Shown here piece after piece: positions 1 through 7,060 of a stretch of 64,000 bases of DNA; within the stretch, counting starts at the first letter, position 1; each line of letters begins with the position of its first letter. The stretch is taken from the NCBI RefSeq assembly GCF_004916905.1, contig NZ_SDLV01000025.1, positions 1 to 64,000 on the forward strand. The letters are read 5' to 3'. A program made the position numbers and the translations under genes. Source of the DNA: Chryseobacterium candidae. Its GTDB lineage: Bacteria; Bacteroidota; Bacteroidia; Flavobacteriales; Weeksellaceae. The notes under the pieces were generated by a model. It was not told where the DNA came from and did not search any database. It saw only the letters and a list, made by a program, of their open reading frames with translations.

Positions 1-71
1 AGCTAAACTTTTTGCCTAGTCCCCAAATTTTGCGCTTGATCCAAAATAAAACCACAATGGTTAACAAAAAT

Positions 72-107
72 AAAAAGTCATCGTAAGTACTATTACGATG
101 ACTTTTT
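72..107. terminator. Bidirectional hairpin terminator
   Basis: A perfect 15-bp stem (72-86 pairs with 93-107) with a 6-nt loop, and runs of A and T at its two ends. It lies just downstream of the minus-strand gene ending at 145 and could also stop plus-strand transcription entering from the left. Confidence 0.8.
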
Positions 108-144
108 CCTATATATGAATGTTAAAAAAACTGCTCTGTGTTGG

Positions 145-381
145 TTAGCTTAGGGAATCCTCAGCTTTTGTTTTTACTTCGTCCACTTTATTCTGAACCT
201 GGGAAGCAACATCATTGGCTTTGCTCTTAAGGTCATTTCCCCATTTATTAAGATTGTCTTTTGCAGTATTGATTTTATCCTTTACAGCTTGTTGATCTTC
301 AGGGCTCGAATTCTTATATTTCCAATAAGCTAATGCACCTAGTCCAAGTAAAGCTAATAATCCTTTTGTCTTGTTTCCCAT
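145..381 (-). CDS. YtxH-like small membrane-anchored protein
   Basis: A 78-residue protein with a glycine/leucine-rich hydrophobic stretch at about residues 6-21, followed by a long polar helix rich in Lys, Asp and Asn with regularly spaced hydrophobic residues. This layout is that of YtxH-like proteins: an N-terminal membrane anchor and an amphipathic or coiled helix. No catalytic motif is visible. It is monocistronic with its own terminator at 72-107. YtxH proteins are often stress-associated; that role is inferred from the family, and the assignment rests on composition and layout only. Confidence 0.7.
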   Translation of the reverse strand: MGNKTKGLLALLGLGALAYWKYKNSSPEDQQAVKDKINTAKDNLNKWGNDLKSKANDVASQVQNKVDEVKTKAEDSLS

Positions 382-481
382 GATTTCTATTTTTTTATGT
401 TATTACTATTACAATTTGTTGTTATGAATAATGTAAAATACGTGCCAAAAAAATAAATGGACTTATAAAAAAATGTTAAAT

Positions 482-1324
482 TTAAGAGAAGACTTCAAGT
501 TTTTCGCCATCAAAACTGGCGAAAACCATAGTAGGATACGAATCCCTATGATAGATATTTCCATCTTTATCAATAGCGATAGCACCAGCGAATCCATCAA
601 TAGTTTTAAGTTCATCAAATGTTTTGCTGAAAGCCTGTTCAAGGCTCATACCATCCGTAACTCTGGTTACAATTTTGGCAGCAGTAGCATTGCTGACAAT
701 ATCTTCACCTACACCAGTACAACTTACCGCACAGAAAGCATTGGCATAATTTCCTGCCACTGTGGCAGAATCTGAAATTCTTCCGGGAATCTCAAACCCC
801 TTTCCTCCGGTAGACGTGGCAACAGCCAGTTTTCCTTCATGGTCAATGGCTACACAGCCTACAGTTCCTTTACCTCCATTGGCTAGTTTGGCCTCATACT
901 CTTTTCTTCTCTGGGGAATTTCCGTAGAAAAATTTTCGAAACCATTTTCTGTAGCATATATTTTGGCACCATTTCCTCCTAAAACTCTGTCATCCTCACG
1001 GATAAGATCTTTAGCAACAAAAATAGGATTCTGTACATTCTGAATATTAATGACACCGCTTAGTTTCTGAGTGTTCCCGTTCATGATGGCAGCACTCATA
1101 CGGATTACACCATCACTCTGGATTTGAGAACCGATTCCCGCATTATATAACGGATCATCTTCCAGTAAGGAAACAGCATAGGCAACGGTATCAAAAGCCG
1201 AATGTGTTGTAAGATAGCCGAATGCCTTTTGAGCAATTTCTTTTAATGAATCCTGTTTTGCTGTTTTTACTTCGTGGCTTTGGTCGCTTTCAGAAAAAAA
1301 ACCTCCGTGGATAATTACTTTCAT
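482..1324 (-). CDS. iaaA: Isoaspartyl peptidase / plant-type L-asparaginase
   Basis: An N-terminal nucleophile hydrolase of 280 residues starting at the Met of MKVIIHGG; the open frame extends 22 codons upstream but that part is AT-rich non-coding-like sequence. The hallmark GTVGCVA lies around Thr154, the residue expected to become the nucleophile after autocleavage into alpha and beta chains. The family hydrolyses beta-aspartyl dipeptides and asparagine. Its place 3' of cyanophycinase on the same strand suggests it finishes cyanophycin breakdown by splitting beta-Asp-Arg into Asp and Arg. Family identity is strong; the in vivo substrate is inferred from context. Confidence 0.9.
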   Translation of the reverse strand: MKVIIHGGFFSESDQSHEVKTAKQDSLKEIAQKAFGYLTTHSAFDTVAYAVSLLEDDPLYNAGIGSQIQSDGVIRMSAAIMNGNTQKLSGVINIQNVQNPIFVAKDLIREDDRVLGGNGAKIYATENGFENFSTEIPQRRKEYEAKLANGGKGTVGCVAIDHEGKLAVATSTGGKGFEIPGRISDSATVAGNYANAFCAVSCTGVGEDIVSNATAAKIVTRVTDGMSLEQAFSKTFDELKTIDGFAGAIAIDKDGNIYHRDSYPTMVFASFDGEKLEVFS

Positions 1325-1373
1325 AAAATTATAGATGATGATTGATAAATGATATTCTTTTACGAAGTTAATT

Positions 1374-1429
1374 AATAAAAGATAAAACATAAAAGATAAA
1401 AGATAAAAGATAAAAGATAAAAGATAAAA
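1374..1429. repeat. Tandem 7-bp repeat (GATAAAA)n
   Basis: About eight consecutive 7-nt units: one AATAAAA, one GATAAAA, one CATAAAA, then five exact GATAAAA. It sits 50 nt upstream of the isoaspartyl peptidase start, in the gap that follows cyanophycinase. Seven-bp units can expand or contract by slippage and would change promoter or leader spacing. Confidence 0.9.
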
Positions 1430-1469
1430 GTGTTAAACAACTATTATGCATCTGGATATCAACATCAAT

Positions 1470-1530
1470 AGAGGTGGGCTTTAGCCCGCCTTACAATAAA
1501 CATTTTAAATTCATTGGCTTTAGCCCAACT
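1470..1530. repeat. Intergenic inverted repeat with GGGCTTTAGCCC core
   Basis: A palindromic core, GTGGGCTTTAGCCCGCC, is followed about 25 nt later by a second GGCTTTAGCCCAAC. Both cores can fold on their own or pair with each other. It lies between cyanophycinase and the isoaspartyl peptidase gene and looks like a dispersed non-coding repeat of the type common between Flavobacteriia genes. Confidence 0.65.
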
Positions 1531-1551
1531 TGAAATATGAAGTTAAATAAA

Positions 1552-1573
1552 AAACGGAACCGAGGTTCCGTTT
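1552..1573 (-). terminator. Terminator of cphB
   Basis: AAACGGAACC and GGTTCCGTTT form a perfect 10-bp stem with a 2-nt loop. Read on the minus strand it is followed by a T run, 20 nt after the cyanophycinase stop codon. Confidence 0.8.
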
Positions 1574-1593
1574 GTATAGCTGTATTTGTTGTT

Positions 1594-2484
1594 CTATTTA
1601 TCCTGTGGTATCGGATTAAACTGAGAATTCTCAATCGTCAGCGTTTTTGTCTTCAGATCATAATGATCATTCATAGACATAACATGTACTGTTAAATTAT
1701 CAATAGAAATCGGTTCTCCAAGATTGATATTAGTAAGGTTGGTATCTTTGATAAACCTTCCGTCTACCAGAATAACAAGACCTGAACCTACGGCAGTCAT
1801 TACATCATTATGAATGAAAAGTCCTGTATCTTCACCCAATCCGATTCCCAGTGTTCTTGGATTGTTGACTACTGCCTGGAAAAGACGTCCGATTCTTCCC
1901 CTCTGTACAAAATGAGTATCAATAATAACATTATCGATTAACCCCAATCCCTGAGTGGTTTTGATTTCTCCTTTCAATAAGGCTTCAGAACTGCTTCCCT
2001 GGTAGATCATATTTTCAGAAGCTGCGGCAGCACCTGCAGAAGTTCCGGAATAAATAAAATCCTGTTCCTGGTATTTTAATAAAATCGTGTCATGAAATCT
2101 TGTTCCTCCAAGAATAGAAGTCAGTCTCAGCTGATCTCCTCCCGTGAACATCATCACATCGGCAGCGTTGGCTCTTGCCACCATTGCATCAGAATTGGCT
2201 TCTTCACGGTTGTGGATGTCAAGAACATTTACATTTTTAGCTCCAAGAAATTCAAATGCTTTTTTATATTCAGAACCTACGATCTGAGGAATTTGAGATG
2301 CGGTTGTTACAATTTCAATCACAGAATCTTCCTTTAGTTTTGATTCGTTGATGATCTTTCGCAAGATCCCTCGCTCAAAAAAATTAAGATTCTTTTCTAT
2401 ATTCTGATCATAATCGGTTTCAGCAAAACTTCCTTTGTTTACAGCGCCTCCGATAACTATTAATTTTCCAACAGGTTTCATCAT
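1594..2484 (-). CDS. cphB: Cyanophycinase (peptidase S51)
   Basis: A 296-residue cyanophycinase of the S51 serine peptidase family, which cuts cyanophycin (multi-L-arginyl-poly-L-aspartate) into beta-Asp-Arg dipeptides. The nucleophile-elbow motif GTSAG places the catalytic Ser at about residue 149. Other family features are the N-terminal GKLIVIGGA strand, the MFTGGDQ motif and the DTHFVQRGRIGRL segment. The length is normal for the family. The start could be either of the first two Met codons. It is divergent from the synthetase, with 198 nt between starts, and precedes the isoaspartyl peptidase on its own strand. It has no obvious signal peptide, so it should act in the cytoplasm. Confidence 0.95.
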   Translation of the reverse strand: MMKPVGKLIVIGGAVNKGSFAETDYDQNIEKNLNFFERGILRKIINESKLKEDSVIEIVTTASQIPQIVGSEYKKAFEFLGAKNVNVLDIHNREEANSDAMVARANAADVMMFTGGDQLRLTSILGGTRFHDTILLKYQEQDFIYSGTSAGAAAASENMIYQGSSSEALLKGEIKTTQGLGLIDNVIIDTHFVQRGRIGRLFQAVVNNPRTLGIGLGEDTGLFIHNDVMTAVGSGLVILVDGRFIKDTNLTNINLGEPISIDNLTVHVMSMNDHYDLKTKTLTIENSQFNPIPQDK

Positions 2485-2630
2485 TGTACAAAATTAAAAA
2501 ATAATTCACATTCTTTCGCTAATTTCATGCCATCTTTAGTTGATTTTTAATGTTTTAGGAATGTTAATTAAAATTATTTTTTTTTTAACAAATCTTTAAA
2601 TGTGGTATAGTTTCGTTTAGGGTTTTACAT

Positions 2631-2638
2631 TATCTTTG
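2631..2638 (+). promoter_or_regulatory. Putative -7 element of cphA
   Basis: TATCTTTG fits the Bacteroidota -7 consensus TAnnTTTG and lies 45 nt upstream of the cphA start. No convincing TTTG -33 box is seen at the expected distance. Confidence 0.5.
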
Positions 2639-2682
2639 GTTTTGAAAGGAGTTATTGTTAACTGTTAAAATGCCAATAGACT

Positions 2683-5313
2683 ATGAAAATCGAAAAGATT
2701 CAGGCACTAAGAGGTCCTAACATCTGGAGCATCAGAAGAAAGAAGCTGATACAGATGAGGTTGGACTTAGAAGAAATGGAAAATTATCCTACCAATAAAA
2801 TCGAAGGATTTCGGGAAAGGATTGAAAAATTAATCCCATCATTGATTACGCACCGATGCTCGGAAGGAGTAGAAGGAGGCTTTTTCCATAGAGTGGAAAC
2901 GGGAACCTGGATGGGACACGTCATTGAGCATATTGCTTTGGAAATACAGACCCTGGCAGGAATGGATGTAGGGTTTGGAAGAACCCGTGAAACAAAAACT
3001 CCGGGAGTATATAATGTAGTATTTAATTATATCGAAGAAAATGCAGGGATCTTTGCTGCAGAAGAATCTGTTAAGATTGCAGAAGCGCTGATTGAAGGCA
3101 AAGATTATGATTTGAATGCATGTATTCATAGATTAAAAGAAATCAGGGAGCGTGTTCGTCTCGGGCCTTCCACTGGAAGTATTGTGGAAGAAGCTGCATC
3201 CAGAAGAATTCCATGGATAAGATTGGGAACAAACTCTCTGGTACAGCTTGGCTATGGGGTAAACCAGCAAAGATTTCAGGCTACGATTACCGGAAACACA
3301 AGTTCTATTGCTGTAGATATTGCCTGTAATAAAGAATTAACAAAGAGAATGCTTCATGATGCAGCTATTCCGGTACCCACTGGAGAGCTGGTAGTTGATG
3401 AAGAAGAATTAAATGCTGTGATCAGAAAAATCGGGTATCCTATTGTTATCAAGCCTTTGGATGGAAATCATGGAAAAGGATCTTCTATTAATGTTAACGA
3501 TTGGGATGCTGCCAAGATAGGTCTTGAACACGCTCAGAAATATTCAAGAAAAGTAATTGTTGAAAAATACATTACGGGATATGATTTCCGTATACTGGTA
3601 ATCAATAATAAAATGGTGGCTGCTGCCAGAAGAGTTCCTGCCCATGTTGTAGGAGATGGAGAACTGAACCTTCAGCAGCTTATTGAAAAAGAAAACAAAG
3701 ATCCAAGGAGAGGCTATGGTCATGAAAATGTCCTTACCGAAATTGAAGTGGACAAAGATACTATAGAATTACTTGATAAGCTTCAGTACACGCTGGAAAC
3801 CATTCCTCAAAGAGGAGAAGTGGTGTACCTGAAATCAACGGCCAATCTTTCAACGGGAGGAACATCCATTGATGTCACTGATATGGTACATCCGGAAAAT
3901 ATCACGATGGCTGAAAGAATTTCCAAAATTATCGGATTGGATGTCTGCGGTATTGATGTGATGGCAGAGAACCTCACCCAGCCTTTAAAGGAAAGTGGCG
4001 GAGCTATCATTGAAGTCAACGCTGCGCCGGGGTTCAGAATGCATCTTGCTCCAAGTGAAGGGCTACCCAGAAATGTAGCTGCACCTGTGGTTGATATGCT
4101 TTATCCTCAGGGAAAACCCTTTACCATTCCAATCATTGCGGTAACGGGAACCAATGGAAAAACAACAACTACGAGACTTATTTCCCATATTGTAAAAAGC
4201 AATGGTTACAGAGTAGGATTTACCACTTCGGATGGAATTTATATTCAGAATACCATGCTGTCAAAAGGAGATACTACCGGACCACTTTCTGCAGAATTTA
4301 TCTTAAAAGACCCTACCGTAGAATTTGCCGTGCTGGAAACAGCAAGAGGCGGTATCTTACGTTCAGGACTTGGCTTTTCACAATGTGATATCGGTGTTTT
4401 GACCAATATTGAGGAGGATCATTTGGGAATGAATGATATTCACAGTCTGAAGGATCTTACCAAAGTAAAGCGTGTTGTACTGGATAGCGTGAAAAAAAGC
4501 GGCTGGAGTGTTTTAAATGCAGACAACGAATATTCTATGAAGATTGTGAGTGATCTCGATTCCAATGTGGCTATTTTCAGTATGGATGAAAACAATCCTC
4601 ATATTGTAAAATTTGCTAAAGAAGGAAAGATCACCTGTGTGTATGAAGAAGGTTTTGTTACCATCAAAAAAGGAGACTGGAAAATCAGAATAGGAAAAGC
4701 CAAAGACTTCCCGATTACCATGGAAGGAAAGGCCAGGTTTATGATCGAAAATGTATTGGCAGCCAGTTTGGCAAGTTATCTATACGGATTCGGAATTGAA
4801 GATATTTCTAATTCTTTGAGAACTTTTATTCCAAGTGCTCAGCTCACACCGGGAAGACTGAATATTTTTAAATTTAAAAACTTTAAGGTACTGATTGACT
4901 TTGCTCATAATCCTTCAGGATACGAAGCCATTGAAGATTATCTGAAAAACGTAGAATCCACCAAGAAAATAGGTATTATTTCCGGTGTCGGAGACCGAAG
5001 AGACAACGATATCAGAGAATGTGGAAAGATTGCAGGACGAATGTTTGATTATATTATCATCCGGAATGAAAAACATCTTCGTGGAAGAACGGAAGACGAA
5101 ATTAACGGATTGATTATTGATGGGATTAATTCTGCAGGCAGAGATGTGAGTTATGAGATTATTCCCAAAGAGATTGAAGCATTAAAACACGCCATGGGAA
5201 TGGCTGAAGAAGGAACATTTATTACTGCTTTAAGTGATGTTATTTCCAATGCCATTGATCTGGTTCAGGAATACCAGGCCAAGGAATTACTGGAAGACGA
5301 TAAAAACCTGTAA
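2683..5313 (+). CDS. cphA: Cyanophycin synthetase
   Basis: An 876-residue enzyme that polymerises Asp and Arg into the storage polymer cyanophycin, with ATP used at two sites. It has the three-part layout of CphA1: an N-terminal domain (about 1-160); an ATP-grasp domain (about 220-470) with the IKPLDGNHGKGSS loop, which adds Arg to the Asp side chain; and a Mur ligase-like domain (about 480-870) with P-loop GTNGKTTTT (Lys about 493), which extends the Asp backbone. The length matches the family. It is followed by a strong terminator at 5340. Together with cphB and the isoaspartyl peptidase it makes a full synthesis and recycling set. Confidence 0.96.
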   Translation: MKIEKIQALRGPNIWSIRRKKLIQMRLDLEEMENYPTNKIEGFRERIEKLIPSLITHRCSEGVEGGFFHRVETGTWMGHVIEHIALEIQTLAGMDVGFGRTRETKTPGVYNVVFNYIEENAGIFAAEESVKIAEALIEGKDYDLNACIHRLKEIRERVRLGPSTGSIVEEAASRRIPWIRLGTNSLVQLGYGVNQQRFQATITGNTSSIAVDIACNKELTKRMLHDAAIPVPTGELVVDEEELNAVIRKIGYPIVIKPLDGNHGKGSSINVNDWDAAKIGLEHAQKYSRKVIVEKYITGYDFRILVINNKMVAAARRVPAHVVGDGELNLQQLIEKENKDPRRGYGHENVLTEIEVDKDTIELLDKLQYTLETIPQRGEVVYLKSTANLSTGGTSIDVTDMVHPENITMAERISKIIGLDVCGIDVMAENLTQPLKESGGAIIEVNAAPGFRMHLAPSEGLPRNVAAPVVDMLYPQGKPFTIPIIAVTGTNGKTTTTRLISHIVKSNGYRVGFTTSDGIYIQNTMLSKGDTTGPLSAEFILKDPTVEFAVLETARGGILRSGLGFSQCDIGVLTNIEEDHLGMNDIHSLKDLTKVKRVVLDSVKKSGWSVLNADNEYSMKIVSDLDSNVAIFSMDENNPHIVKFAKEGKITCVYEEGFVTIKKGDWKIRIGKAKDFPITMEGKARFMIENVLAASLASYLYGFGIEDISNSLRTFIPSAQLTPGRLNIFKFKNFKVLIDFAHNPSGYEAIEDYLKNVESTKKIGIISGVGDRRDNDIRECGKIAGRMFDYIIIRNEKHLRGRTEDEINGLIIDGINSAGRDVSYEIIPKEIEALKHAMGMAEEGTFITALSDVISNAIDLVQEYQAKELLEDDKNL

Positions 5314-5339
5314 ATACATCTTTACAGAACTTATTAAAA

Positions 5340-5375
5340 TTGCAATACGGAATGAAAAAACGTATTGCAATTTTT
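5340..5375 (+). terminator. Terminator of cphA
   Basis: TTGCAATACG (5340-5349) pairs exactly with CGTATTGCAA (5361-5370) and is followed by five T residues, 26 nt after the cphA stop. Confidence 0.85.
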
Positions 5376-5434
5376 GTATCTATTGGTTTGTGACTGTTTA
5401 TTTCACAGTATACAGACAGTTTAAATTCAATCAT

Positions 5435-5552
5435 TACGGTTTCCCGTAGGGTTACGAATACATTCTCTACTTATATTTACAAAGTTTATATAAACTAAAA
5501 GTACAAGAAGTTTTTTTAATGCCTTCCCTTATGGGGGGAGCTTTTTGTTTTT
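5435..5552 (+). other. Composite element A: palindrome, promoter-like box, terminator hairpin
   Basis: TACGGTTTCCCGTA (5435-5448; arms TACGG/CCGTA) is followed after 23 nt by TATATTTACAA (5472-5482), which resembles the Bacteroidota -7 box. A hairpin follows (5523-5528 with 5535-5540, one U-G pair) and then a T-rich tract (5542-5552). If the box is a promoter, a transcript of about 65 nt would run from roughly 5485 to 5552. No gene follows on this strand. A second copy in the same orientation is at 8966-9074. Promoter activity is inferred. Confidence 0.5.
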
Positions 5553-5599
5553 ATGATTTGAAGGCAAGGTATACAATATACTTGTTTACTGTAACGGCT

Positions 5600-5818
5600 T
5601 TATTTTGGCAGGGTAATTCGGGTCGTGTTCAGAGGTTTAAGATAAGCGATCTTTTTCTCCGCTACCATTTTATCAAGTAATTTGTTTCTTTCAAGGATTG
5701 GTAAATTAATTATTTGATCCAGTTCATTAATGTCTGAACCGTTCCATCCTCCATTTCTTTTATGGTCTTCTCTTATTTTCTCTATTATTTTAGCTTCTAT
5801 TTCTTCCATGTTTTCCAT
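5600..5818 (-). CDS. Small hypothetical protein (72 aa)
   Basis: A charged 72-residue protein rich in Lys, Glu and Ile, predicted to be largely helical, with no signal peptide or membrane segment. The first or fourth codon (MENMEE) could be the start. The order INELDQIINLP-ILERNKLLDKMVAEKKI resembles a small winged-helix fold (helix, helix, then a YLKPLNTTRITLP beta hairpin), so a DNA-binding role is possible but unproven. It begins 12 nt after the stop of a 42-residue ORF on the same strand, so the two are probably cotranscribed. Confidence 0.55.
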   Translation of the reverse strand: MENMEEIEAKIIEKIREDHKRNGGWNGSDINELDQIINLPILERNKLLDKMVAEKKIAYLKPLNTTRITLPK

Positions 5819-5830
5819 GGTTCAAATATA

Positions 5831-5959
5831 CTACTTAATAAACATTTCATACACTAAAACGATCCATCCGATTCCGCATGCCCGGGTAATACATCCAATC
5901 AGTTTCACTTGCCAGTCCGGGCTTTGAAATAGCAGGCAGTCTTTAATAAATTCTTTCAT
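5831..5959 (-). CDS. Small membrane peptide ORF (42 aa)
   Basis: An ATG-initiated ORF reading MKEFIKDCLLFQSPDW, then a hydrophobic stretch ending in ACGIGWIVLVYEMFIK. The C-terminal half is hydrophobic enough for one membrane helix. Its stop lies 12 nt before the start of the 72-residue gene, suggesting a two-gene unit. I recognise no family. Support for coding is the sensible amino acid usage and tight spacing only, so a chance ORF cannot be excluded. Confidence 0.4.
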   Translation of the reverse strand: MKEFIKDCLLFQSPDWQVKLIGCITRACGIGWIVLVYEMFIK

Positions 5960-6082
5960 CTTTCTAAGATACTTTTATTGAATGTTTTTTGTTTATGGAA
6001 ACCCATAACGATTATTTTTTTTATTTTATGTCTCTTGTTGGAGAATAATTTTTATATTTGAATCTGAATTAAAATCAAAACC

Positions 6083-6232
6083 ATGAAAAATTTAAAGAAA
6101 ATCTCTAAGGAGAAATTAAAAAGTATTACAGGAAAGAGAGGATGTCCTCCTGGCTGGCATGACTGCCCGGTGCCATGGAATGAAAAAGTGTGCATTCCGC
6201 ATGATAATGAAATGGCATGTCCTGATTTATAA
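6083..6232 (+). CDS. Cys-rich leader-type peptide (bacteriocin/RiPP-precursor-like)
   Basis: A 49-residue ORF. It begins with MKNLKKISKEKLKSITGK, the leader type shared by many short bacteriocin-like peptides of Chryseobacterium and other Bacteroidota (MKNLKKLxxxxLKxIxGG). The usual Gly-Gly before the cleavage site is Gly17-Lys18 here. The core of about 31 residues has four Cys (21, 28, 37, 46), many Pro, and two Trp (25 and 32), consistent with a disulfide-bonded or modified small peptide. A clean terminator follows 6 nt after the stop. No modifying enzyme or dedicated exporter is adjacent; the nearest gene is an amidase. Leader family membership is inferred by similarity; activity is unknown. 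Confidence 0.7.
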   Translation: MKNLKKISKEKLKSITGKRGCPPGWHDCPVPWNEKVCIPHDNEMACPDL

Positions 6233-6237
6233 AAATT

Positions 6238-6262
6238 AATCCCTCGCTGAGAGGGATTTTTT
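6238..6262 (+). terminator. Terminator of the leader-type peptide gene
   Basis: AATCCCTC and GAGGGATT form an 8-bp stem around a 5-nt loop, followed by a T run. It starts 6 nt after the stop at 6232, which supports the 49-residue ORF being a real transcription unit. Confidence 0.85.
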
Positions 6263-6429
6263 GTTCTTATATTTCAAAATTTAACCATTTTAGCATCGAC
6301 TTTATAAACTTTTTCCAGAGATATACTGTTTTTTAAATGGTTTTTATCAGCTTTCCCTGGTTTTCATACGTCCTGCCTTTCAATTTGAAATAGGGTGTTT
6401 TTCCTTCACTGTTTTGGGAGTTACAGGTT

Positions 6430-6437
6430 TAATTTTG
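6430..6437 (+). promoter_or_regulatory. Putative -7 element of the amidase gene
   Basis: TAATTTTG matches TAnnTTTG and lies 17 nt upstream of the ATG at 6454. Transcription would start near 6444, leaving a very short leader. Confidence 0.4.
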
Positions 6438-6453
6438 CTCAACAATAAATAAA

Positions 6454-6876
6454 ATGAAATCCATGAGAACAATCAATTACATCGTTATACATTGTACGGC
6501 AACACAGCCAGATGTTACAATAGAGAGCATTAAAACGTATTGGAAGGAAAACCTGAAATGGAAAAATCCAGGGTATCACTATATGATAAAATCTGATGGA
6601 GAAATAGTAAACACTTTGCCCATTGATCGCGTTTCCAATGGAGTTGCAGGGTGGAATTCTCAAATTATCAATATATCATACATTGGAGGCATTGATAAAA
6701 GCAACCATCCCAAAGATACAAGAACTAAAGATCAAAAAAAATCTATTGTAAAGCTGTTAAGAGAATTAAAATCAAAATTTCCTAAAGCTAAAATTCAAGG
6801 GCATAGAGATTTTCCCAATGTTCATAAAGCTTGCCCTAGCTTTGATGCTAAGAAAGAGTATGCTGGGTTATCATAA
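6454..6876 (+). CDS. T7-lysozyme-like N-acetylmuramoyl-L-alanine amidase
   Basis: A 140-residue amidase_2/PGRP-fold zinc enzyme that would cut the bond between N-acetylmuramic acid and L-alanine in peptidoglycan. Expected zinc ligands are present: His13 (IVIHCTAT), His117 (GHRD) and Cys127. Lys125-x-Cys127 and a Tyr near residue 41 correspond to the catalytic Lys and Tyr of phage T7 lysozyme. It is a bare catalytic domain without signal peptide or wall-binding module, as in phage enzymes. The GC content is lower than that of the flanking core genes. It stands alone among accessory genes, so a phage-derived or acquired origin is likely. Start could also be the Met at codon 4. Confidence 0.88.
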   Translation: MKSMRTINYIVIHCTATQPDVTIESIKTYWKENLKWKNPGYHYMIKSDGEIVNTLPIDRVSNGVAGWNSQIINISYIGGIDKSNHPKDTRTKDQKKSIVKLLRELKSKFPKAKIQGHRDFPNVHKACPSFDAKKEYAGLS

Positions 6877-6910
6877 GGTGAAGTACTATAAGACTGTTTT
6901 AAAGTTGTAT

Positions 6911-6954
6911 TACGGGAAACCGTAATATTTTAAATTTGATATTTTTTATATTGC
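6911..6954 (+). promoter_or_regulatory. Element B: inverted-spacer copy of the TACGG/CCGTA palindrome
   Basis: TACGGGAAACCGTA (6911-6924) is the exact reverse complement of the palindromes at 5435 and 8966. It is followed after 22 nt by TATATTGC (6947-6954), close to the promoter-like box placed 22-23 nt after the other two copies. A full -7 box, TATATTTG, lies further down at 6989-6996, upstream of the two-gene module. It looks like an operator or activator site; the regulator is unknown. Confidence 0.5.
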
Positions 6955-6988
6955 AAAAAATACGTCAAGGATTGGCGCGTTACCTATT

Positions 6989-6996
6989 TATATTTG
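6989..6996 (+). promoter_or_regulatory. Putative -7 element of the two-gene module
   Basis: TATATTTG matches the Bacteroidota -7 consensus exactly and would start transcription near 7003, giving a leader of about 58 nt before the chosen ATG at 7061. Confidence 0.45.
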
Positions 6997-7060
6997 CTGT
7001 ATAAAATAATTGAATATAGTTTTCAAATATTTATACATTTGTGAAACTAATAACCCAAGC

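Noticed and set aside
1374..1429. CRISPR-like array
   Set aside because: Units are 7 nt and contiguous with no spacers.
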